Source: Flavobacteriales bacterium
Lineage (GTDB): Bacteria; Bacteroidota; Bacteroidia; Flavobacteriales_E; Vicingaceae
Reading direction: 5' to 3'
DNA: 64,000 bases
Assembly: GCA_020635815.1 (NCBI GenBank)
Contig: JACJZB010000008.1
Coordinates: 88,777 to 152,776 of the forward strand
Part shown: in pieces, positions 23,753-32,409 of the stretch
How the letters are laid out: every line of letters begins with the position of its first letter
Numbering within the stretch: position 1 is the stretch's first letter
Position numbers and translations under genes: made by a program
Notes under the pieces: model-generated
What the model was told of the DNA's origin: nothing
The model's input: the letters and a program-made list of their open reading frames with translations, nothing else
Database searches by the model: none

Positions 23753-25405
23753 TTACTTCTCAATCTTAACCTTCTTTAATGTCAATAAATTCAAAGCATT
23801 AATACCTAAATCTTTTACATTAGCATTGGTTAAACGCACCGCTTGGTCGTAATACAATGGCACTATAGGTGCTTCTTCTATAATTATTTTATCCATTTCT
23901 TGGTACAAATGGTGTCTTGTAGAATCGTTTGTTTCTAATTGCGACATTTCATATAACTTATCAAACTGAAAGTTTTTAAAGTGCGTATAGTTTGGTCCGT
24001 GTGGGGTAAAGTTTTTACTGTAAAATAAGGCTAAATAATTCTCTGCATCTGGGTAATCTGCCATCCACGATTTTCTAAAAAAGTTAAGCTTAGAACGCGA
24101 TATTAATTCTCTGTGCGTAGTTGGTTGTAAAATTTCTACTTTGGTTTTAATTCCAACTTCTATTAACTGGTGTTGAATAAACTCACATAAATCTACATAA
24201 GTAGCTGTAGTAAATAAAGTAATTTCTGGTAAGTTTTTTCCATCAGGGAAACCTGCAGCATACAATAACTCTTTTGCTTTTTCGGGGTTGTAAGAATACC
24301 CTTTTACTATGCTATCGTTAAACGATGGCAATCCTTTTGGTATAAAACCTGCGTTGGCTGGCGTACCAATTCCTTTTCTTAGGTAAGTCATCATCTGCTT
24401 ACGGTTAAAAGCATAATTAATCGCTTGTCTTACCAACTTTTTCTTTAAAGGGCTGTTGGCTACAATATCTAAATCTTCATCCACCAAAAAACCTAAGTAT
24501 TCGGTATTTAATTGCGAACTTACTTGTAAGTCATATTTATCTTCATACTCAGCTTTTAATTTACCTTCAGGAGTAAATAAGTTGTCTCTGTTTTCTCCTT
24601 CACGCCCGTTTACAAAATCAAATTCATCACTTAAAAACTTAAAGAATTCAACTTCTCTATCTTTTAAAAAGGTAATGGCAACTCCATCGATGTATGGCAA
24701 ACTAGAACCATCATTATCTTTCTCAAAATAATTTTCATTTTTTAGGAAAACCATTTTGTTTCCTTCATCCCACATTTTAAATTGAAACGGTCCTGTTCCA
24801 ATAGGGTTATTACCATAATCGTTTCTATAATATTCAACAACTTCGTGAGCAACAACAGAGCAATATTGCATGGTTAAAATACCTAAAAAAGGAGGGAAGG
24901 GTTGGCTTAAATGAATTTGTAAAGTAGTATCGTCTAGTGCTACAAAAGGTGCAAAATTAAATTCTTCAATAAAATCAACATTGTTAAAAATCCACGCTCC
25001 AGGAGAGGCTACTTTTTCATCAATAATTCGGTTAAAACTATATACAAAATCTTCGGCAGTTACTTTTCTTCCTTTACCATTAGGAAACAATTCATGGTCA
25101 TGAAAAGTTACATCATTTCTTAAATAGAAAGTATAAGTTTTTCCATCTTCGGAAATTTTCCATCGAGTTGCAATAGCTGGTTGAATGTTTAAATTATCAT
25201 CCATTTGAACCAAGCCATTGTACAAATGATTACATGCCCAAATATTCTCTCTGTTTCTAGATCTTGCAGGGTCTAAAGATGTTATACCTGCGGCTTCGTT
25301 ATATCTAAATATTTTTTTACCATCAACAGCTTTTGATTTATCGCTTTTGCCACACGAGAATAAAAAGATTGAAAAAAAAAGTGCTAAAGTAGAAAGTAGT
25401 CTCAT
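23753..25405 (-). CDS. Oligopeptide-type ABC transporter substrate-binding lipoprotein (SBP family 5)
   Basis: 550 residues. The lipoprotein signal ends at LFSC (Cys18). The SBP_bac_5 signature is present: TSLDPARSRNRENIWACNHLYNG, WKISEDGKTYTFYLRNDVTFHD near 85-106, VTAEDFVYSFNRI, GTGPFQFKMW, LVRQAINYAFNRKQMM and PDAENYLALFYS. Such proteins bind di- or oligopeptides or related ligands. No permease or ATPase genes lie next to it, so it is an orphan. In this phylum it may sit on the inner face of the outer membrane or in the periplasm (inference). A perfect 10-base inverted repeat touches its start codon. Confidence 0.87.
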   Translation of the reverse strand: MRLLSTLALFFSIFLFSCGKSDKSKAVDGKKIFRYNEAAGITSLDPARSRNRENIWACNHLYNGLVQMDDNLNIQPAIATRWKISEDGKTYTFYLRNDVTFHDHELFPNGKGRKVTAEDFVYSFNRIIDEKVASPGAWIFNNVDFIEEFNFAPFVALDDTTLQIHLSQPFPPFLGILTMQYCSVVAHEVVEYYRNDYGNNPIGTGPFQFKMWDEGNKMVFLKNENYFEKDNDGSSLPYIDGVAITFLKDREVEFFKFLSDEFDFVNGREGENRDNLFTPEGKLKAEYEDKYDLQVSSQLNTEYLGFLVDEDLDIVANSPLKKKLVRQAINYAFNRKQMMTYLRKGIGTPANAGFIPKGLPSFNDSIVKGYSYNPEKAKELLYAAGFPDGKNLPEITLFTTATYVDLCEFIQHQLIEVGIKTKVEILQPTTHRELISRSKLNFFRKSWMADYPDAENYLALFYSKNFTPHGPNYTHFKNFQFDKLYEMSQLETNDSTRHHLYQEMDKIIIEEAPIVPLYYDQAVRLTNANVKDLGINALNLLTLKKVKIEK

Positions 25406-25433
25406 AACATTACATTTTTGGATATGTAATGTT
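25406..25433. promoter_or_regulatory. Perfect 10-base inverted repeat touching the start codon of the binding lipoprotein gene
   Basis: AACATTACAT at 25406-25415 and ATGTAATGTT at 25424-25433 with an 8-base centre (TTTTGGAT). It could be a repressor operator or an mRNA hairpin that masks the ribosome-binding region. Confidence 0.55.
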
Positions 25434-25484
25434 AATTAAAAGAGCGGTGGTTAGTGGATTGTTGCTGTTGTTCTTATCAACACG

Positions 25485-25874
25485 TTATTGTTTAAATACA
25501 AAATATTTTTGCAATAAAAAGTTATAGCTAACGGCAACAATTATTGACGCTAAAACTTTAGATAAATCTGAGGGGCAATTTAAAAATTCAGTAATAATAT
25601 AAACGAAAGTAGTATTCAATACTAAACTACCTCCTGAAACAAGGATGTATCTTGTAGCTTGAGTAATTATAGCTTTGTTGGTTGCAGCAAAAGCCCAATA
25701 CCTACAGATAATAAAATTGATAATAGCACCTGTTAAAGCTCCTAAAAATGTTGCCCACAAATACCAGCTATCATTTGCGTATTTTAATAAAAAATATATG
25801 CCAAAGTCAGCTGTAGTTGCAATAATAGCAGCTATTTGATAGCGAAAGAATGTTATGAAAAATGATTTTTTCAA
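25485..25874 (-). CDS. GtrA-family membrane protein
   Basis: 129 residues with four hydrophobic segments. Features of the family are FFRYQIAAIIATTADFGIYFLL, FLGALTGAIINFIICRYWAF and the C-terminal VSYNFLLQKYFVFK. GtrA proteins are thought to help move polyprenyl-linked sugars across the membrane. The ATG overlaps the pgpA stop by four bases, so it belongs to the lipid-gene cluster. It might therefore act on a lipid-linked glycan, for example one built on inositol lipids (inference). Confidence 0.87.
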   Translation of the reverse strand: MKKSFFITFFRYQIAAIIATTADFGIYFLLKYANDSWYLWATFLGALTGAIINFIICRYWAFAATNKAIITQATRYILVSGGSLVLNTTFVYIITEFLNCPSDLSKVLASIIVAVSYNFLLQKYFVFKQ

Positions 25875-26329
25875 ATAAATACAATTATAAGTTGAAGAAC
25901 AAGGTTTGCGTAAATTCCAGCCAATATATCGTCAGCCATAACCCCAATTCCTCCAGGTAATTTTTCTAATTTCCGAATTCCTAATGGTTTAGCAATATCA
26001 AAAAAACGAAATAAGATAAACGCCATTAAAACATTTAAGTAAGAAAAAGGAACAAAAACCATGGTAATCCACATGCCTATAACTTCATCCATAACAACTT
26101 TAGAAGGGTCTTTTCCCCAATGTTTTTCGAGGTAGTTAGTAGAAATAACACCAAGTGTTGTGCAACTAATAATTAATAATAGATATGAAATAGAGTAGGT
26201 ACTAAATAACTTTAATTGTTCTATTAACCATAGAATAATACAAGCTACAATTGCACCAGCAGTTCCAGGAGCAAAAGGAGAAAATCCTGCTCCCAAAGCA
26301 GTAGCTATTAATGTGTGAATGATTTTCAT
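25871..26329 (-). CDS. pgpA: PgpA-family phosphatase (phosphatidylglycerophosphatase A-like)
   Basis: 152 residues. Membrane phosphatase removing a terminal phosphate from a phospholipid. Family hallmarks are the N-terminal GAGFSPFAPGTAGA (14-27), DPSKVVMDEVIGMW near 75-88, LFRFFDIAKPLGIRKLEKLPGGIGVMADDILAG near 106-138, and several hydrophobic helices. In Bacteroides a PgpA-like enzyme acts on phosphatidylinositol phosphate. Location beside ino1 and a CDP-alcohol transferase suggests the same here, though phosphatidylglycerophosphate is the classical substrate. A terminator separates it from ino1. Confidence 0.88.
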   Translation of the reverse strand: MKIIHTLIATALGAGFSPFAPGTAGAIVACIILWLIEQLKLFSTYSISYLLLIISCTTLGVISTNYLEKHWGKDPSKVVMDEVIGMWITMVFVPFSYLNVLMAFILFRFFDIAKPLGIRKLEKLPGGIGVMADDILAGIYANLVLQLIIVFI

Positions 26330-26346
26330 TTAAAGTAAAGGTAAAA

Positions 26347-26379
26347 AAAAGCTGCTAAATGTTTGATTTAGCAGCTTTT
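26347..26379 (-). terminator. Terminator after ino1
   Basis: Perfect 14-base-pair stem AAAAGCTGCTAAAT / ATTTAGCAGCTTTT with 5-base loop. It lies between the ino1 stop and the pgpA start on the same strand. Confidence 0.88.
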
Positions 26380-26397
26380 AATATCTAATTATAACGC

Positions 26398-27726
26398 TTA
26401 AGCGTTTTGTTTTACTTCTTCTTCATAATCTAAACCTAAATGAGTAATTAAGTCTTCACCTTGTAAATAACGTAAAGTGTTTTTTAATTTCATTTCTTGT
26501 TTAAAAATATCGTGTAAAGGAGCCATATTTTTAGTAGGCGTTTGTGGAGCTTTAAAGAAGAATGATAACCATTCTTGGATGCCACTCATATTTGCTCTAG
26601 AAGCTAAATCTAAAAAGATTGCTAAATCTAAAACCAAAGGAGCAGCTAAAATAGAATCTCTACATAAAAAATCTACTTTAATTTGCATTTTGTAACCTAA
26701 CCAGCCAAAGATGTCTAAATTGTCCCATCCTTCTTTGTTATCACCATGAGGAGGGTAGTAGTTAATTCTTACTTTATGGTATAAATCTTTGTATAAATCA
26801 GGATTTTTTTCAGGTTCTAAAATACTGTCTAAAACACTAAGTTTAGACATCTCTTTTGTTTTGAAACTTGCTGGATCGTCTAAAACTTCTCCATCTCTAT
26901 TTCCTAAAATATTAGTTGAGAACCAACCAGCAATACCTAGCGAACGAGTTTTTAAACCAGGGGCTAAAATCGTTTTCATTAAGGTTTGTCCAGTTTTAAA
27001 ATCTTTACCACAAATTGGCACATTGTTTCTTTTTGCTAAAGCAATTAATGCAGGTATATCTGCAGATAAGTTAGGAGCTCCATTTGCATAAGGTACACCT
27101 TCCATAATTGCTGCATAAGCATAAATCATGCTCGAAGGAATGTTCTCATCATTATTTCTTAAACCTTCTTCTAAGCTTTCAATTGTTTGGTGAACAGCAC
27201 TCTCTTCAATGTAAATTTCAGTAGAACCACACCAAACCATTGCTAAACGATCGCAATTGTTTTCAGCTTTAAAGTTTCTTATGTCTTCTCTTAATTGGTC
27301 AGCCAAGTCCATTTTTGTAGCTGCTTTTTTGTAATAAGTACCTTCCAATTTAGTCACATACTTTTTATCAAAAACAGCTTTCATTGGCTTAATAGCTTCC
27401 AATTCTGGTTTTAATTGTTCCAATAAATATCTATCTAAAACTCCTGCGTGTACTGCAGATTGATAAACATTATCTTCAAAAATATCCCATCCACCAAAAG
27501 CAATTTTACTAATGTCAGCCAAAGGGATAAAATCTTTAATTAATGGGGTTTTGTTTTCCGTTCGTTTACCAATTCTTATTGTTCCCATTTGAGAGGTAGA
27601 ACCAATTGGTTTAGAAATGCCTTTGTTTACTGCGTGAACACCAGCAATTAAAGTAGTTGCAACTGCTCCTAAACCAGGTAATAAGATACCTAATTTACCG
27701 TCAGCACTAGCGATGTTTAAACTCAT
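26398..27726 (-). CDS. ino1: Inositol-3-phosphate synthase (myo-inositol-1-phosphate synthase)
   Basis: 442 residues. NAD-dependent isomerase turning glucose-6-phosphate into inositol-3-phosphate. The NAD-binding start is LGILLPGLGAVATTLIAGV (12-30). Later motifs include GGWDIFEDNVYQSA near 93-106, CGSTEIYIE, CGKDFKTGQTLMKTILAPGLKTR near 244-266, SILAAPLVLDLAIFLDLA near 370-387. Length is that of the bacterial form. A -7 element lies about 43 bases upstream. Product feeds the CDP-alcohol transferase at 28415-29113. Cytoplasmic. Confidence 0.93.
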   Translation of the reverse strand: MSLNIASADGKLGILLPGLGAVATTLIAGVHAVNKGISKPIGSTSQMGTIRIGKRTENKTPLIKDFIPLADISKIAFGGWDIFEDNVYQSAVHAGVLDRYLLEQLKPELEAIKPMKAVFDKKYVTKLEGTYYKKAATKMDLADQLREDIRNFKAENNCDRLAMVWCGSTEIYIEESAVHQTIESLEEGLRNNDENIPSSMIYAYAAIMEGVPYANGAPNLSADIPALIALAKRNNVPICGKDFKTGQTLMKTILAPGLKTRSLGIAGWFSTNILGNRDGEVLDDPASFKTKEMSKLSVLDSILEPEKNPDLYKDLYHKVRINYYPPHGDNKEGWDNLDIFGWLGYKMQIKVDFLCRDSILAAPLVLDLAIFLDLASRANMSGIQEWLSFFFKAPQTPTKNMAPLHDIFKQEMKLKNTLRYLQGEDLITHLGLDYEEEVKQNA

Positions 27727-27768
27727 AATATATTTGTTTTATAGATGTAAATCTGTGAAATAAGGCTG

Positions 27769-27776
27769 CAAATATA
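27769..27776 (-). promoter_or_regulatory. -7 element for ino1
   Basis: Minus-strand TATATTTG matches TAnnTTTG, about 43 bases before the ATG. No -33 TTTG at the usual distance. Confidence 0.45.
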
Positions 27777-27846
27777 TGACTTTGATTGGTTTTTGGAGTG
27801 GAAAATGAAAGATTTATTAAAGAAAGAGTTAAGAAGGGGAAATCCT

Positions 27847-28422
27847 TTATTTTTCAATTCTCTCGTAAATGTATTTACCTGTTTTAATCTCTTTACCAAA
27901 CAATTCTACAGCAAATACTTCGGGTAATAATTTTGTGTGTTCTGCAGTTATAAATACTTTTTCGATATAAGCAGGTTTACCATTAATAGTAGTAGCTACA
28001 GTTGGTTTTCCCTTACTGTTAACAGTAGCAAAAAGTTTTAATTTTTTTAGTGCTACAATTGTAAATTCTACGGTGTTAGGTCTGTCTTTCAGAAAATCAG
28101 ATTTTACACCAAATCCAAATGTCTTTTCAACGTATTTTAGTTCTCTTTTTTGTCCTTGTTCTTGATATCTTCTCCAAAATACATTGATGGGTTCGTCTTT
28201 ATTTATTTGTCCTTTATCATCAATATTTAAGGTGTAAACCACAGCATTTGTATTAAAGCTTTTTTGGATATAAAAAAGCATGTTTTCATCTTTTGGTGTA
28301 GGGTAACCATTAAAAACAGAATCTTCGCCAATAACAGGTGTAATTGTTTCAACAGTTTTAAATGTATTAAAACCATAAAAAGCAGGAAGAATAATTAAAA
28401 GAGGAAAAATTTTTTTAAGCAT
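27847..28422 (-). CDS. DUF4833 domain secreted protein
   Basis: 191 residues with an N-terminal hydrophobic signal (MLKKIFPLLIILPAFYGF). Segments NMLFYIQKSFNTNAVVYTLN, PINVFWRRYQEQGQKRELKYVE and FGFGVKS are, as I recall, characteristic of DUF4833. Function is unknown. The start overlaps the stop of the CDP-alcohol transferase gene by eight bases, so they are translationally coupled. A role in handling the inositol lipid or a lipid-derived envelope component is inferred from this coupling. Confidence 0.75.
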   Translation of the reverse strand: MLKKIFPLLIILPAFYGFNTFKTVETITPVIGEDSVFNGYPTPKDENMLFYIQKSFNTNAVVYTLNIDDKGQINKDEPINVFWRRYQEQGQKRELKYVEKTFGFGVKSDFLKDRPNTVEFTIVALKKLKLFATVNSKGKPTVATTINGKPAYIEKVFITAEHTKLLPEVFAVELFGKEIKTGKYIYERIEK

Positions 28423-29113
28423 CTTTTTTATTTAATTCTTTTTTACAATGGTTTAGACGTTGTATAGCAGTTGTATTGGCAAATATAGCAACAACTGTTA
28501 AAGGCAGCGTAAATATTGAAATGGTTTCAAATAAAGTGATAGGAGAATTTTCTAAATGAATAGAAATATTTCCAAAAAAGTAATAAGCAATACCACAAAA
28601 CATTGCTCCGGCTCCAATAGTTACAACTCTTGCAGGTCGTTGCATCATACCAACACTACATTCAATTCCTAAACCTTCAGCACGAGCTCTTGTATAACTT
28701 ACCATCATAGAGCCTACTAATGCTACAAATCCAAATAGAGAGCTTAAAAAGTAGTCGTGAGAAATTAAATAATAACTAATTCCTAAAAACATAACTAACT
28801 CACTATACCTGTCAATTACTGAATCGTAAAATGCTCCATAAGTAGTTGACATATTTCCTAATCTAGCAATTCTTCCGTCCATCATATCAAATAAACCTGC
28901 AATTAAAATGGTAAAACCACCCCATCCAACATAACCTAACTCGTCTCTTTCAGCAATTTCCGCACCAACAATAAAAATTACTGCTGCCACTATATTTAAA
29001 AAGAATCCAAAAGAAGTTACCATATTTGGGGTAACACCCAATTTAATTAATAATTTAATTAAAGGATTTAAGATGTTATAGATAATTAATTGTGCTTTGC
29101 TTTCGTTTGCCAT
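28415..29113 (-). CDS. CDP-alcohol phosphatidyltransferase (candidate phosphatidylinositol-phosphate synthase)
   Basis: 232 residues, several membrane helices. The complete family motif D-x2-DG-x2-AR-x8-G-x3-D-x3-D is present in DMMDGRIARLGNMSTTYG plus AFYDSVID. It joins CDP-diacylglycerol to a polar alcohol. The partners ino1 and a PgpA-like phosphatase in the same cluster make inositol phosphate the likely acceptor. Phosphatidylglycerophosphate synthase is the main alternative. I chose ATG at 29113 (MANESKAQ) over an in-frame TTG at 29146. Confidence 0.85.
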   Translation of the reverse strand: MANESKAQLIIYNILNPLIKLLIKLGVTPNMVTSFGFFLNIVAAVIFIVGAEIAERDELGYVGWGGFTILIAGLFDMMDGRIARLGNMSTTYGAFYDSVIDRYSELVMFLGISYYLISHDYFLSSLFGFVALVGSMMVSYTRARAEGLGIECSVGMMQRPARVVTIGAGAMFCGIAYYFFGNISIHLENSPITLFETISIFTLPLTVVAIFANTTAIQRLNHCKKELNKKDA

Positions 29114-29256
29114 AGTTGTGATAAGAGAAATCGAATTTATTTTCAAAATTAATTAAAGTTTTTTTCTTGAATTTAAATGAATATAGATGTTATTAGGTGT
29201 TAAATGTTAGCAACTCACAATTTTTAAGTTAAATTAATTTTATTGTTGAATTAATC

Positions 29257-29264
29257 TATCTTTG
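29257..29264 (+). promoter_or_regulatory. -7 element for ychF
   Basis: TATCTTTG, 19 bases before the ATG at 29284. Confidence 0.5.
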
Positions 29265-29283
29265 CACCCTCAAAATATTAGAT

Positions 29284-30381
29284 ATGGCTTTAAAATGTGG
29301 AATTGTTGGGTTGCCCAACGTAGGAAAATCAACTTTATTTAATTGTTTGTCAAATGCGAAAGCTCAATCGGCAAACTTTCCTTTTTGTACCATTGAACCA
29401 AATGTTGGTGTGATAACTGTTCCTGATAACCGATTGGAAGAATTAGAAAGATTAGTAAAACCGGAAAGAGTATTGCCCACAACAATAGAAATAGTAGATA
29501 TTGCAGGATTGGTAAAAGGAGCAAGTAAAGGAGAAGGTTTAGGAAATAAATTTTTAGCAAATATTAGAGAAACAGATGCGATTATACATGTTGTAAGGTG
29601 TTTTGATGATGGTAACGTTGTTCATGTTGATGGATCTGTGAATCCAGTAAGAGATAAAGAAATAATTGATATCGAATTACAATTAAAAGATTTAGAAACT
29701 GTAGAGAAAAACTTTGAAGGGTTAAAAAGGAAAGTTAAAACAGGAGATAAATCGGCAGTTAAAGAAGCGGATTTATTAGAGCGAATAATGAAAGCTTTAG
29801 AATCAGGAAAGTCAGCCAGAACAGTTGAGTTAGCTGAAGATGAAAAAGAAATTGTGAAAAAACTACAACTTATAACAACTAAACCTGTTTTGTATTTATG
29901 TAATGTAGATGAAGCTTCTGTTGTTAATGGTAATCAATACGTTGAGCAGGTTAGAGAAGCAGTAAAAGATGAGAATGCTGAAGTTTTAGTTATCGGTGCT
30001 CAAATTGAAGCGGATATTGCTGAACTTGAAACGTACGAAGAGAGAAAAGAATTTTTGAATGATTTAGGTTTAGAAGAAGCAGGAGTTAATAAATTAATTC
30101 GAACAGCTTATAAATTATTAAACTTACAAACTTACTTTACCGCTGGAGTTAAAGAAGTAAGAGCTTGGACAATTAAAGAAGGAATGACTGCACCACAAGC
30201 AGCAGGTGTAATTCATACAGATTTTGAAAAAGGATTTATTAGAGCGGAAGTAATTAAATACAACGATTTTGTAACATTAGGCTCTGAAGCTGCCTGTAAA
30301 GATGCTGGCAAGATGGGAGTAGAAGGTAAAGAATACATTGTTACCGATGGTGATATTATGCACTTTAGATTTAACGTTTAA
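29284..30381 (+). CDS. ychF: YchF/OLA1 family ATPase
   Basis: 365 residues, full length. Ribosome-associated P-loop ATPase of the Obg-related group. G1 is GLPNVGKSTLFN (8-19), followed by NFPFCTIEPNVG, DIAGLVKGASKGEGLGNKFL (switch II region) and the NVDE motif (in YLCNVDE, replacing NKxD), which explains ATP preference. The C-terminal TGS domain ends EYIVTDGDIMHFRFNV. Its stop overlaps the next gene's ATG by one base. Confidence 0.95.
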   Translation: MALKCGIVGLPNVGKSTLFNCLSNAKAQSANFPFCTIEPNVGVITVPDNRLEELERLVKPERVLPTTIEIVDIAGLVKGASKGEGLGNKFLANIRETDAIIHVVRCFDDGNVVHVDGSVNPVRDKEIIDIELQLKDLETVEKNFEGLKRKVKTGDKSAVKEADLLERIMKALESGKSARTVELAEDEKEIVKKLQLITTKPVLYLCNVDEASVVNGNQYVEQVREAVKDENAEVLVIGAQIEADIAELETYEERKEFLNDLGLEEAGVNKLIRTAYKLLNLQTYFTAGVKEVRAWTIKEGMTAPQAAGVIHTDFEKGFIRAEVIKYNDFVTLGSEAACKDAGKMGVEGKEYIVTDGDIMHFRFNV

Positions 30382-30980
30382 TGTTGTTAACCATATTTGC
30401 CAATTTTGATTATTATAGTTGGTTAGTCTTACCTATTATCATATTTCTTTCCAGATTAACTGATGTTAGTTTGGGTACTTTACGCCATGTCTTTATTTCT
30501 AAGGGGTACCGAAAAATAGTTCCTATTTTAGGATTTTTTGAAGTTTTAATATGGATAATTGTGGTGGCTCAAGTTATGCAACACTTATCAAATTGGGCTT
30601 GTTATATTGCTTATGCAGGAGGTTTTGCTGCCGGAACTTACGTTGGGTTAAGGATAGAAGAGAAATTAGCTCTTGGCTTGCAAGTAGTTAGAATAATTAC
30701 TAAGCAAAATTGCGACATACTTATTAGTGAGCTTAGAGAAGAAAATTATGGTGTAACCATAGTTGATGCTGAGGGAGGTTCGGGTGCTGTAAAAATGATT
30801 TTTACGATAGTGAAACGAAAAAATGTTAAAACTGTTATCGAAAAAATAAAGAATAATAATCCAAATGCTTTTTATTCTGTAGAGGAAATTAAAGATACTA
30901 ATCAAGGTATTTTTGCACAAAAACCATCATCAAACTTTAGCTCTATAAGTAAGATATTCCCTACAGGGAAAAGTAAATAA
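30381..30980 (+). CDS. DUF2179/DUF5698 membrane protein (UPF0316)
   Basis: 199 residues. Three N-terminal membrane spans with RLTDVSLGTLRHVFISKG and GFFEVLIWIIVVAQVM, the DUF5698 hallmark, followed by a cytoplasmic DUF2179 domain (GYGVTIVDAEGG-like, here NYGVTIVDAEGGSGAVKMIF). Function is unknown; DUF2179 domains may sense small ligands. Translationally coupled to ychF. The last 25 residues are a low-complexity Ser/Lys/Pro tail. A strong terminator follows. Confidence 0.85.
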   Translation: MLLTIFANFDYYSWLVLPIIIFLSRLTDVSLGTLRHVFISKGYRKIVPILGFFEVLIWIIVVAQVMQHLSNWACYIAYAGGFAAGTYVGLRIEEKLALGLQVVRIITKQNCDILISELREENYGVTIVDAEGGSGAVKMIFTIVKRKNVKTVIEKIKNNNPNAFYSVEEIKDTNQGIFAQKPSSNFSSISKIFPTGKSK

Positions 30981-31012
30981 AAAAAGGGTTAAACTATGTT
31001 TAACCCTTTTTT
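30980..31012. terminator. Bidirectional terminator
   Basis: 15-base-pair stem AAAAAAGGGTTAAAC / GTTTAACCCTTTTTT with 3-base loop, between the convergent DUF2179 and YHYH genes. Confidence 0.9.
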
Positions 31013-31026
31013 TATGGTGTTTTAAA

Positions 31027-32367
31027 TTATTTGTTAATCAGTAGTTTACGAGTTTCTACTTCACCATTCAAAACAAATTTTACAATATATTGTCCTGCAT
31101 ATAAATTCCTTGTATCAATGTGAGCTATGGTAGTACCTTGATAAATCATAGTTTCAGATATAAATTTGCCTGCAATATCAAATAGTTTAACTTTAACATT
31201 TTCTTTAACAAGTGAGTTTAATTGTATAACAACAAATTCATTTGCGGGATTTGGAAATATATTAATTTCAACATTATTTAAATCGAAATTGTTAACTCCT
31301 GTAGTACTTTCATAAGTAGTAACTGATTCAGAAATACTTGTAACAGTTGTTGCTGATTTTATACCATAAAAAGTTGGGCCAACAGCGTAAGGATATGCTG
31401 AATTCCAATTTTCGTCAACTGTAGCAAAGTAGCAGTATGTTCCTGATGGGTATTCAGGAGTTACACAAAAGCGACCATTGTGTTCATCTAAGTAATCTTC
31501 TTCTGGATGAGATATGTATTCATAATCCTCTTTAAAATAACCTAAAAAGTAAGTTGCATCAACATCAGGGCCATCTGTTCTTGTGGTTATGTTTCTTAAT
31601 TGATAACTGGATTTTATTCTAACAATATTTCCAGTACCATTACTATTCTCATAACCATAAGCTCCATAAATAGGGAAGCCATCATAAGCAAAACCTATTA
31701 AGGGAGAATGTTGTGTGCTGTCAATAGCATATAAACCATCAGCATCATAAGTATTGCAAATAGTAGATATTACATTTAAATCTAATTTAAACGCACTAGG
31801 GTTTTGATGGTGATGATAATTACCCATTGCAGGATGCCCTTTAGAGCAATCAAAACCTGTCATTTCAGCTGGTATAGCATCTCTGTTCCAGTCCATTACA
31901 GCATTTGGTCCTCCGGGGCAAGGCGAATTACCTGGTCCACCACATAGTGAATTAGTTGAATTATTCCAAGCTACGCCATCTCTATTATCAAATAATGCTG
32001 TTCCATTTATAAAAACTCCAATATTTCCCATATTTGTTGCGGTGGGGGTTCCTGTGTTTTCTACAGGGTTTAAAGGGAATTTAAAAATTGAATTTTGAGC
32101 TGTTGCTAAGGATGGGTTTCCATCTAAAAAAGGACCTGTTACATAGGCAGGAATACCGGTTGCTGAAACATAAACATAATCATTCGAATATTGAACAGAT
32201 TGAACATTAACTAAATCAGCATCATTTATAGGGGTAGAGTTTCCACTCACATAATGCCTTCCAGTTACAGTTGTATTTTGTAGCCAAGAAGTTATTGCTG
32301 GATTGGTTTGTGCTTTTAGCCCTAATTCGAGAATGAGCATAAATGCAAATAAAATTATTTTATTCAT
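31027..32367 (-). CDS. YHYH-domain protein with T9SS sorting domain
   Basis: 446 residues. A signal peptide (ending near LGLKAQ) is followed by a YHYH-type domain: DGVAWNNSTNSLCGG, GHPAMGNYHHHQNPSAF near 178-194 with clustered His, HSPLIGFAYDGFPIYG and GRFCVTPEYPSGTYCYFATVD. The last 75 residues are a T9SS type A sorting domain (IFPNPANEFVVIQL ... LYAGQYIVKF ... KLLINK). It should be exported to the surface. The His cluster may bind metal (inference). It closes a gene group with MbnP-like and MbnH-like proteins, suggesting a shared metal or redox task. Confidence 0.85.
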   Translation of the reverse strand: MNKIILFAFMLILELGLKAQTNPAITSWLQNTTVTGRHYVSGNSTPINDADLVNVQSVQYSNDYVYVSATGIPAYVTGPFLDGNPSLATAQNSIFKFPLNPVENTGTPTATNMGNIGVFINGTALFDNRDGVAWNNSTNSLCGGPGNSPCPGGPNAVMDWNRDAIPAEMTGFDCSKGHPAMGNYHHHQNPSAFKLDLNVISTICNTYDADGLYAIDSTQHSPLIGFAYDGFPIYGAYGYENSNGTGNIVRIKSSYQLRNITTRTDGPDVDATYFLGYFKEDYEYISHPEEDYLDEHNGRFCVTPEYPSGTYCYFATVDENWNSAYPYAVGPTFYGIKSATTVTSISESVTTYESTTGVNNFDLNNVEINIFPNPANEFVVIQLNSLVKENVKVKLFDIAGKFISETMIYQGTTIAHIDTRNLYAGQYIVKFVLNGEVETRKLLINK

Positions 32368-32409
32368 AAGTTAAATTTTTGGTTAGATGTTTATTTAGAC
32401 GACCAATAA

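Noticed and set aside
28415..29146. TTG start at 29146 for the CDP-alcohol transferase
   Set aside because: ATG at 29113 gives MANESKAQ, a natural cytoplasmic N-terminus before the first helix.
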